Shown here: positions 35,315 through 45,700 of the stretch, one piece after another
Layout: the number at the start of each line of letters is the position of its first letter
How positions within the stretch are numbered: the first letter of the stretch is position 1
Program-made: the position numbers and the translations under genes
Assembly (NCBI GenBank): GCA_005281725.1
Contig: SSBO01000015.1
Location: forward strand, 1 to 64,000
DNA length: 64,000 bases
Reading direction: 5' to 3'
Origin: Wuchereria bancrofti
Lineage: Eukaryota > Nematoda > Chromadorea > Rhabditida > Onchocercidae
Notes under the pieces: model-generated
The model's input: only the letters and a program-made list of their open reading frames with translations
Told to the model about the DNA's origin: nothing
The model's database searches: none

Positions 35315-35829
35315 GTGAGTGGGTGAGTGAGTGATATTTATTGAATTTGATGAATAATAGAAGAAACAAAAATAAAAAGGAAAAAGAAGAGGAATAGAAG
35401 CAGCAGGAAGGGAGGAGGGGGAGGTGAAGGATGAGTAAAAGTCACCAAACTTGTTTGGATATAAATGGATGACAGATAGGACAGAGAGAGAGGGAGAGAG
35501 AAAGGGAAACGGAGAAGAAATAATAAAAATATATAGAAAAGAGGCAAAAATAAATTTAAAAGGTTTGATATATTTGAAAAGGAAAGTATTAATTGAAAAT
35601 TCAATAAATAGATAATATATTATGAAAGAAGGACTGGCTTATATAATAATATAAATATCAATTGAAAAGTTCATTTATTCATTTCATTGATGCAATTAAG
35701 ACAAAATAATTTATTTCATTCATTAAAAATGGTATTAAGTTATAATCTAATGGTATTAAATTATAAACGAATCGTAAAATAAATGATAATGGAGACAATA
35801 ATATAAACAATAATGATGATGATGATGAT

Positions 35830-36166
35830 NNNNNNNNNNNNNNNNNNNNNNNNNNNNNNNNNNNNNNNNNNNNNNNNNNNNNNNNNNNNNNNNNNNNNNN
35901 NNNNNNNNNNNNNNNNNNNNNNNNNNNNNNNNNNNNNNNNNNNNNNNNNNNNNNNNNNNNNNNNNNNNNNNNNNNNNNNNNNNNNNNNNNNNNNNNNNNN
36001 NNNNNNNNNNNNNNNNNNNNNNNNNNNNNNNNNNNNNNNNNNNNNNNNNNNNNNNNNNNNNNNNNNNNNNNNNNNNNNNNNNNNNNNNNNNNNNNNNNNN
36101 NNNNNNNNNNNNNNNNNNNNNNNNNNNNNNNNNNNNNNNNNNNNNNNNNNNNNNNNNNNNNNNNNN
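35830..36166. other. Assembly gap (337 N) flanked by GAT repeats
   Basis: N run bordered on the left by (GAT)n and on the right by ATGA, so an unresolved trinucleotide tract is the probable cause. Translations spanning it are artefacts. Confidence 0.95.
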
Positions 36167-37746
36167 ATGAAAATCTAAATGGCAGGAAAGAATAAAAGAT
36201 TGAATGACAAGAAAGGAATGAAAAAAAAAAGGAACGAACTAATGATTTATTACTATAAAAGCGATAAATTGATGTAACAGGAACCAAATTGGACATAAAC
36301 AAGAAGAAAAATAAAAGAAAATGGAGAAAAAAAAATATCAATTTTGAAAATTTAACAAAAAAATATTTTGCCTGCATGTAAATATATAATATTTTTTAAA
36401 TTGAATTTAATCTTTGAAATATTGAAATTTTTGACTTGATAATATAAGATGAGAATAATTTATTGTTCTATCAATAACTTTACTTCCTAAAATAAATTAA
36501 ATTTTATAAAAATTAAATTTTCAACATGAAACATTGTAATTATTGTTGTTTAAATAATACTGATATTATTAAACTATAGTAATTTAAGTAAACTTTATTT
36601 CAAATATTCTTCTGCATCTATCTTATGAGACATACTAAAATGACACGAGGATATATCATCCAATTTAGCAAATGATGTTTGTTTGGTAGAATGCTAATAG
36701 CAGTTAAATTTCCTATGGGTATAACAAACATATTTATCATTCGGAACGACAAACATTAGAAGGAAAGATGGCATTGAATAAGCAAATGGTAAACAAGCAG
36801 CCATCGTTGAGATGATATTTTACATTTGCTTTCTTTATAAAGTTTTTTTTTTATTTTTTCATGAATAATAAACTTTCTTTTGTTGTGTTTACAGTTTCTA
36901 TCCCTCAATAAAGAATTCTTTTTTAAATAATGACTCATTGAAAAGTTGGATATAATTGTTTCCTTAGCTTTTTCACTTTTTTCTCTGTTTATGAGCCATT
37001 TATGGGCCATAATTGACTTTTAACTATTTTTAACTGTTGAACTCCTAATCTTCTTCATAAATTTTTTGAGTGATTAAAAGAAAGTGTTATGAAGATAAAT
37101 GAATGATCAAAAAATATGGGTGAATTGTTGACATTGGAGAGAGAAAGTTTTTTTTTTTTACATTCGTCTCTCTGTTATTTCTCTGATTAACAAATGCTAA
37201 TTGGCGCCGCTTACAAATCGATAAGTAATTTCAATGAAGAAAAAAAAAGAAGAAATAGCTTCATTTCATATCCAAAAAAATACATTTAAATCAGAATAAA
37301 TAATGCTGGATTTGGATATAATTTTAATGAGTGCAAATTCAACAGTACAATGTAAAATATATCCGAACTATCATTTTTTCTCTCATTTTTTAAATCATTA
37401 CTAAAAATTTATCAAACATACTTAATCGCTAAAATTTCTAAAGCCTTCATCATTATGATAACTAATAAATAAAATCTTCAGATTACAATATGGTATATAT
37501 ACATTTGCCAACAAATAACTATTGTTACATTCTCAAATAAAGAATATCAAAACTACAATAACAAGGAGAGCTCAACAAATAACATAGAGAGAATAAAACA
37601 TAACTTTTGAAATCAATTAATGCACCATTAAACTTCATTCATAAGATGAGAAGATTCACAGAGTATTAAAACGAACATATTAGCTATACAGATAACATGA
37701 AATGAACAAATCGATAATCAATTCAAGTATTATTTAAGAAAAGCTA
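36167..37746. other. Intergenic, nothing supportable
   Basis: AT-rich DNA between the assembly gap and the end of the YEATS gene. Poly-A and poly-T tracts are frequent. The minus-strand open frame at 36756-37010 has no domain and no partner exons. The left end is probably the 3' flank of the YEATS gene. Confidence 0.5.
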
Positions 37747-39621
37747 TCATAATGTAGTTTGTCCGCTATTTTCACATGCAAAGCTACCATCTTCAGGATT
37801 TCCAGCAGCTGCTTCCAATGAATCAACTTCTTTTGAATATTTTCCAATTAATTCATGAGCAGCTTTTAATGAATCCATTAAATCTTGAATTTCTTTGTTG
37901 ATTTCACTTCTTGCATTGTTGATCATTTCTTCCGTTCGTTTACGCACAAAAGGAACTGAAATTAAGGAAAGTATCAGTGAAGGTAACTATTTAGTATAAA
38001 AAACAATTATATTATTCAATCTATTTAATCAATATTACAAGAATTGTTTTTACATCATCCATTATTGATTCTGCAGAGATATAAAGAAAGGTACAGTAAG
38101 GGAAATAAAAAAAAATAATTTAACAATCGAAAGAGACATACAGTCAGTATGGAAACGTCTCGGTTCAGCTTTGCGTCCCTCTAAATGCGACAGCACTTTA
38201 TACATTGGCATTGTAGGTTCTTGAAATACCTACAACACAGTCAAGCAAATTTTATTCAAGAGAAGATTTACTTTATTCAAAGTAAATACTCTCAACCATA
38301 AAACACACAGTACTGAAATGTGAAAAAAGACTAGATTTATTTAAAATGATATTATCTGTCACTAGCCAATAATCGTCTATTAGAAATGAACAAATATTAG
38401 CTTTTCAAAATTTTCATTCTTTATATATAAAAAAATTAAAGAAAAGAAAAAGAGAAACACATTACAAAAAAAACTTACAATTTCATCGTAATATTCCGCA
38501 GCAACCATCGTTTTGCCGTTGGGAAGTGTAACTTGTGGTTGAAATAATCTAAGATAATGGAACGCTGTTACCTTAAAATACATAATTAAAGAATTAGCTA
38601 ACTAAGTTGTTTCTATTTCAATTCTCATAAATACCATTTATTGATGACACCTCATTATTGGATACCTAATTCGTCGTTGAAAAGAAGAGGATTCTTGATA
38701 TTATAAAATATATATTATAAGATTCCAAGTGAAACTTAACATCTCAAAATGTATCAATCACAATCCAGGACAGATATATAAGTAAGGAATGAAACAGTAA
38801 ACAAATAATCAAGTAAATATAGTCTAAATTTCGTGATTAAGTAAAACAAGATGACGTAAAATAATGAGTCTTCACCGGTTTTTCATTAACGTCGACAAAA
38901 TATATTCGAATTTGAATCTCAAATTCGCCCCAACCTGTTTCGGTCACTTCATACGGCGGTTTTTCGACCACTAAAAATTAGCATAAGACTAAACATATTA
39001 TTAAGCGCTATTTCTCAGTGACATCCTATATTTTCCATATTCTTTCATATATATGGCAGCATAATTTTATGTCAAATATTTACAATTTACTGAAATTTCT
39101 GTGAAGATCAAAAGTTATTCTATTTCCACTTATGTATCCATATTATATGACAACTTTTAAATTTCATGTCCACTTTTGACGTTATAAGTCAACTTTAGTT
39201 CATAAACTATAATCGTTAAGAATTCGATAAAAGTAGAATTCTAGTCAAAATCAAAGTTTGCCATCCAGTCCCAATGTATACGAAAAAATACTGCCGCAGA
39301 AAAAATGCACAATTAGATTAGAAACTGTAACGATAGTATCATAATCTAATCAGGCTAGTTATTCCAGACGGACAAACAACTAATATTCAAAAAAAGAAAT
39401 AAATTACTTCGTGTTGCATTAGCATATGAATCGTGCAGTTTGAATTGTACTTTTCGGATATATTTTGATGGATCTTCATTGTAGTAAGGTTTCACAAATA
39501 CTGTCCATTCATGCGTATGCCCATCTTCTTCCCGTTTTTTACCCAAATAATGGGCAGTATTTCCATAAACAATTGGTCGAATGAATATTTTATCTTTTAC
39601 TCGTTCCATCAGAATTATCAT
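37747..39621 (-). CDS. gfl-1: GAS41/YEATS4 histone-acylation reader
   Basis: GAS41 reads acetylated histone H3 through its YEATS domain and is a subunit of the SRCAP and TIP60/NuA4 remodelling complexes in the nucleus. Five in-phase exons: 39408-39621, 38876-38970, 38479-38571, 38142-38229, 37747-37955; 232 aa (human 227). The YEATS domain fills residues 10-145: [64 protein letters not shown]. The aromatic residues that form the acyl-lysine pocket in the family are present (Tyr66 after Ser65, Trp85). The linker [20 protein letters not shown] leads to a C-terminal coiled coil (about 170-220) as in GAS41. A second ATG at 39609 (MERVKDK) could be the true start; the upstream one gives four more residues. 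A stop precedes it in frame. Confidence 0.95.
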
Positions 39622-40521
39622 AAACCATTAAGATAGCAACTGCTACTCTTTTATCATTCCATCTGCTCCATCTAAATATACTTCATTATCAAACGATAAT
39701 GCTAAATTTGCTAAACTTTGCTGACTAAAGCAATTAAAATTAAAGTACAAATTTAAAATGTTGACAAGATAAAAAGAATAAAGAGATGAAATGCTAAGTT
39801 ATGAATTTAAACACTGTCATTGTAACCACTGAAATAAGCAATTAATTACTTCATTGAATAAATGATAAACAAATCCAGCAGAAGTAAACAAAGTAATTTC
39901 ACAAATGGCATATAATACTGACATTAAGGGGAAAAGACCTATTCCGCTTAAGCATTTGATAGTTTACTGAAATGCATCATTATTTCAATTTCCCATTGCA
40001 AATTTTAAATGCTGAAATTTGAACTGAACTGATAGATTTAGATTTTTCCTTTACAATTAACAATAGTTACACACGACCAGTAATGTTCCAATTTTAACAA
40101 AAATATCTTTCCAAACAATACAGATGATTGGAAGGAATATTTTTTAAAAAAAAAGATGTAAAAATGATAGAAGAAGGATAAAGATAAAAAATAAAGAAAT
40201 TGTTATAAACACGCATGTATCACAGATTAATAAGAATTATAAGATGAACTAATGAATTATAATTGAAGAAAGTGAAGAAATAATTAAACATAGAATGAAA
40301 GTAAAAGATGAGTGAGAGTAAACTGAAATATCACTTAACTGATAAGTGATAACACGTTAACCTCCCCTTATCTCCAACAATATTACTTCCATCGGCACGG
40401 TGTCACCTTGCCGAATTCAAAATTCAAAATTCCGGTTTGGAAACGACTTGCAATTGTCGCTTGTACTATTGAAATATGAAATTTTGATATTGGGAACAGG
40501 GAGGAATGTTAAGTGTTGAAA

Positions 40522-40580
40522 TAATACAACTGTTTGGCCGGAATACGACTGTCCTGACCGGAATACAACTATCCTGACCG
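40522..40580. repeat. 20-bp tandem repeat, about three copies
   Basis: Units at 40541-40560 and 40561-40580 read GAATAC.ACT.TCCTGACCG with two differences. A more diverged unit precedes them at about 40522-40540, ending TTTGGCCG. GGCCG/GACCG boxes recur every 20 bases, close to two helical turns, about 0.9 kb upstream of gfl-1. Confidence 0.8.
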
Positions 40581-41870
40581 GACATTTCTGAATTTGAAAT
40601 TTTCACAAGAACTTCATCCGTTATCCTTTTAGTAATTTCTAGGTGCAAAAATTAATAACAATTTTTCGAATGTCATTCAATCGATGATAGCATATGTGAC
40701 AAGATTGTATTTTTTCTGAAAAGGACTAAATTATAAAAAAATAATTCAGTAATCTGTTTGAGAAATTTAAATGTGAAAGAATTTGATGCATATTTTATTT
40801 GCTTTTCAATTAATTCAGTTAATACATTTGGTTGATTCACTTCTCAAAATTTGCACATTTAAATATAAATTTAGATTTTGATCAAATCTTCATTCCATCT
40901 TTTTCATAAATGAACTATCAATTGCAGTGTTTTTACTTATTTGATCAAATGATAATTGAAAAATTGAATCACAAGATTAATGTTATTCCCATGAACAATT
41001 AACTGAAATTGTTAAGTTTCAATTCTCTATTGTAAATCAAAAAGAGCTAATTTAGAATGATAATCACAAAAAGTAGCGTTAAAAAATTTTTTTTAAATTT
41101 AAGATTAAAAATAAATTTTTTTCAATAAAACTTCAAAAAAAAAGAAATTCTAAAATTTTAAAAATTGAAAAGTCGTTTATGCGAATTTGCTACTTGTCAT
41201 TATGCTTTCAGCATCAAATGATAAAGAATTAAATATTGAATTATCACCTATGCTGCTAATTAATATTTATTTTGGATTTTCATTTATTTTCACGAAAAAA
41301 GATAAAGATATAATTAGTGTAATTTCTAGTATATTACAATAAATATAAAATGCAATTGAAAATTTGTCTAAAGTTTCTATAGTTTTTTCCATTCTCGTAA
41401 TTTTTCTTTTATTTTTCATTTATTTGAATCTTAATTACAACAAGGAGTTAATTAGTAACAAATTAATTACTAACAAATTGCAAAGTTTAACTTTCAATAA
41501 GAAAAGAACAATGATATAAACTATTAAATGCATCGTACATAAACAAAAACATTCAATTCTATGAAATGTTTACCTTTTTTTTTATTATTTCATTATAATT
41601 TCAAGAATAAAAGATATGAAATTAATTAATTGTATGAATTTTAAAACTGGAAAGTTAAGATTTTTTTATAATAGAATTATTTCTTTTTTGCACACTTTTT
41701 TAGTAAAATATTTTAAAATTGTTATTTGATAATAAATTTGTTGAGTTGTACAAAGAAAATTTTGGTGAATTTAATCAAAATTTTAGAAGTAGAATTTTTA
41801 TTACTTTTTCTAACCATCTATTGAGCTGTATCAAAATGCATCCAATGTAACCTAAATGGTAAATATTTCT

Positions 41871-41904
41871 TGCAGTTGCAGTTGCAGTTGCAATTGCAAT
41901 TGCA
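41871..41904. repeat. TTGCAG/TTGCAA hexamer array
   Basis: About five to six consecutive units of TTGCAG grading into TTGCAA. Microsatellite-like; it lies 0.9 kb upstream of the PTP start. Confidence 0.85.
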
Positions 41905-42518
41905 CGTCTGCTTGCACATACACTTATATTAGTTTAATTGATCCAATATTTATTATTACTGTCAATGCTTGACATTATTACTATTATTATTACTATTAAT
42001 CGGGTAGATCTAATCATTACTTATTTTCTTTTTTCATAATCACTTCGTATTTATTACTTAATATTTACTTGTTAAATACCAAATAAATTACTGTTAGATG
42101 ATTATTTCAATCCTTAATTCTCATTTTATACTACTTATTTTAACACTGTCAAAATGGCTGATTAATTTTTTTCTAATGTCAAATATTTATTTCTATACTT
42201 ATTTAAACTAGACTTGTAACAGGACTACAGTATTAGTTATCAGTGAATTGATAATATTAATTAATTCATGTTATCCTATTCCAATTAAATCCTTAAGTGC
42301 GCAAGCTACATTCTGCTTTCTTAATTAATTAGTGTGCAGAATAGAAATAATAGCTGCAACACTTTTTTGTTGCAGTTAACTTTTTTAAAATTACAATTTG
42401 TTAAAAAATTTCTGCACTTGAAATATATTATGGACTTCAACAAATTTTTAATGACTTTTGAAAACTCACAAATTCAAAAACTCAAAAACACATATTTTTA
42501 ACCAACTAATTATGTAAC

Positions 42519-42564
42519 GAATAATAAAGTAATTAGTAAAAGAATAATAAAGTAATTAGTAAAA
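42519..42564. repeat. Two-copy 23-bp tandem repeat
   Basis: GAATAATAAAGTAATTAGTAAA is repeated head to tail, about 210 bases upstream of the PTP start codon. AT-rich; function unknown. Confidence 0.75.
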
Positions 42565-42772
42565 AAAATATCAAATAGATAGTAAGGATTTAAGAAACTG
42601 ATAATGCTTACACTTAATCGTCTTTGCCTTGTTGTCATATTTGTTTTTTTTTTCGTTGCAAATGTATGTGTGTGACACAACGATTATCATTTCATATTTT
42701 AAGTAAAAAATTTTAAATTATGATTTAAAGTTAAATTGATAATTTAGCTTTTCTTTGAGGCTTATCTTATTA

Positions 42773-45700
42773 ATGGCTTCAGAAGCGGATGTTTCATCAT
42801 TAGCAAGCAGTATCGAATTAAACGTTAGTGAAATCTAAATAAATTTAATCAATGACTATATTTCAAATTTTAAGTGTAATTTTAAAATATCATCAGTTTA
42901 TAAATAAGGAAAACATTTTCTGTATAGTCGTAAGGTAATCTTGATTCTAACTAATATATTACATATTTTACACCTAAAGTTATTTCTGGAATTAATTTTG
43001 AGACAATGATAATTTCGAAATTGAAAAAGCTGAACAAATCATTTTGCTTGTTTTTTTTGGGTTATATATAATCGGTAAATTTGTGATGTGGAATGGTATG
43101 CTTATAAATTTCGAATCTTTTCTTTTAGGATGCTCTTGTAGATTCGAAATGGTTCTGTCCAGGTGAGATTCATTCAATAATGCCTACCGGAAGTAAATGG
43201 AGCAGACGGAAAAGGGAAGTAGAAGCAATCAAATTTCATGATAACATATTTTCTCATCGTCCATTTTATATGCGTTGGTATGAGGCATATAAAATTCGTG
43301 CCTTAAATCAAAGACTTGTAAGTTTGTTTGCTTTTATTTTTTTGTAGCTTTGAAGCTTTAGATATTTTTTAATTCAAATTTTTACTTAGGTTCAAAATAA
43401 TTTTCAAGATATTAATTTGTGAATTGAAAATTTTTGCTGAAGTTGTAAGATTTTTGCGTAACCGTGAATTTTTATTCACTTCATATTTCAGGAACAATAC
43501 AAAATAGATGAAATGCAATCTTTTATAAAGCAAAAAATTCAGAAGATAAATGACGTGGTAAGAGACGAAGAAATTAAATTACGCTTAATTTCATCGCTTG
43601 TTCTAAAACCGGATCATATAAAAAGTGATCCTGACTACTTGAAACGTAAATATGGGTAAATCATTTTTAGTTGATACTCTCAAATTCTTTGAAAAATTCA
43701 ACAAAACAATATCAAAATTATTATAACATTACCTTATTTGAAATTAAATCTACAAAAAAAGCAAAATTATCCAGTAATCATCATAAGAAACTTAGTTGAT
43801 TATCATTATATGATTAAGTAATTAGACAATTTTTACTGTAAAAGATTTTATGGATCATATCCAATTAGCATACAATCTAGTATGTGAGCCGAAAAATCAG
43901 ACAAACAAACAGTTTCTGATAGAGTTAAAAGAATTATAAAAAAAAATTACGATTAAATTTATTTACTTTAATATTTTTCATTTTATAGAGCAAATTTGAT
44001 TGGTTGGTTAAATGATGTTGCAGCTGAATTAAGTCAACCGTCATCAAAACTTATCAAAGAACTAATGCGTGATTTCAGTTCTCTTAAAGCGGTATTTTAT
44101 TATTTCAAAAAAATGAATTACAAATTCTGACTAATATAATGAAATGATTCAAATGTCTGAATTGTTTCAAATTTTTAGTTAGCATAATAAAAAGTTATAA
44201 ATGTCTGATATTTAATAACTGAATAGTCGAAATTTTCAAGTTGATTTAAATGTGTCCTAGTTTTGATCCAATATTTCAAATATCTTTGTAATTTTTATTT
44301 AGCTATTATGTTTTATATAAAGAAAGAAATAGTTTTTTTTTTTTTTTTGAAAAATTCAACAATTTAATTGCTTTGGTCACTCGAAATATTAACTTTATGT
44401 TTTAACATATGATTAGAATTAAGTAACATTCATTTCTTTCTATTACAAAAATTTTTATATCTTTCCTTTTTTTTTAAATCTTAATCTGTTAATTAAACGA
44501 TATCAAATGTCATACAGGTTGATCCATTATCAAATTGGACCGAACAGAGTAACGAATTTTATTGTCGGATGCTTGAAAGGATAAATAATTTTGCTTCCTC
44601 AATGGCTGAAATGGTTAAATATTCATTTATTATTGAGCCCGGCACAATAACACTTCATCTATCGGTAAAATTTCCTAAAATTAAACATGCTTAAATCATT
44701 ATTTTTAAGACTTTGAGTTAATTTTTTCGATTAAATTACCCTAAAATATAGAGTAGTGAATTTTATTGTCGATCAATTCTCGGAATGAAATTATCTTCAA
44801 ATGAAATTTAAATTTTCACACATATTATCACATAAATTTTTGATAATTTATCAGCTTATTAAAAGTATTCAACATAAATTTAAATTTTTGAAACGGAAAA
44901 GAAAATATGAAAACAAAACGATTTGTTATAAAACGACTAAAATTCAAAAATTTTCTTGCAAAATTTGAAAATATCTTTAGGATAACTTTCCTTTTCTGTC
45001 TTTTTTTAAAGGAATATGTTGCGGAATTCCGACAATTAAAAACATTCTTTGAGCGTAATCCGTTATCACCGGAAGAAGCAAAGCAAAATGCTTTTAATCA
45101 GAATCTTGATAAGGCAAGAAATAAGTGTTAGTTTTAATTTAAAAATTCTTCCGGTCAATAATTTAATGTATATTTTGTTTAGTGCATATTTGACCATCAT
45201 CGTAAAAAAAAATTACAAATATCATGAATGATAATGACATTTCTATTTCAAAAATGTCACTAAGTGAAGAATACATGAAAACAACTTTGTCACTTATGGT
45301 CAAAACAATCTAAATTAGAAAATATCCTTAATTTAATTTTGAATTGTGCATCGTAATAAGTTTGTTATGTAATCCTATTCCACATTTCATCATGGTCATT
45401 TCATTATCAATATAAATTTAAATGAGTAATATTTTACTTACTTAACATATTGAAAAAAAAATATGTATTAAAAGTAATCTTTCATAAATATTTCATAAAC
45501 AACGAAAGAATACATTATCATTATTCATTTATTTTTATTGCGCATTGATTACTTTATTGTTTTTATTAAATGTTAGACGTTTCCTTATTCACAGCTGATC
45601 AATTAACCAATCAATCAATCAATTAGTTAGATCAATTCAGTTAAACTTTTCCGCAGGCTTTAAATTCTCTCAACCAAACAAATTTGTTGTTAGTTGTTAC

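Larger units (their letters stand above)
30786..35829. other. Gene-poor region with simple repeats and two candidate orphan exons
   Basis: About 5 kb of strongly AT-rich DNA. It holds (AG)n at 33381-33400, (ATGC)n at 34384-34412, GA-rich tracts around 35400-35520, a partly duplicated segment at 31.7/32.0 kb, and the two candidate plus-strand exons listed separately. Long minus-strand frames at 33189-33464 and 35338-35604 are translations of simple repeats. Confidence 0.5.
39622..42772. other. Divergent intergenic region between gfl-1 and the PTP gene
   Basis: 3.15 kb of AT-rich DNA that should hold both promoters. It contains a 20-bp tandem repeat at 40522-40580 in a locally GC-richer patch (40350-40630), a TTGCAG hexamer array at 41871-41904, and a two-copy 23-bp repeat at 42519-42564. 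No coding exon recognised. Confidence 0.55.

Noticed and set aside
35338..35604. Minus-strand Leu/Phe/Pro-rich frame
   Set aside because: Produced by purine-rich simple sequence on the plus strand; no family similarity.
35679..36377. Long minus-strand open frame of 232 codons
   Set aside because: It spans 337 N; the flanks are low-complexity Phe/Leu/Ser runs from AT and GA repeats.
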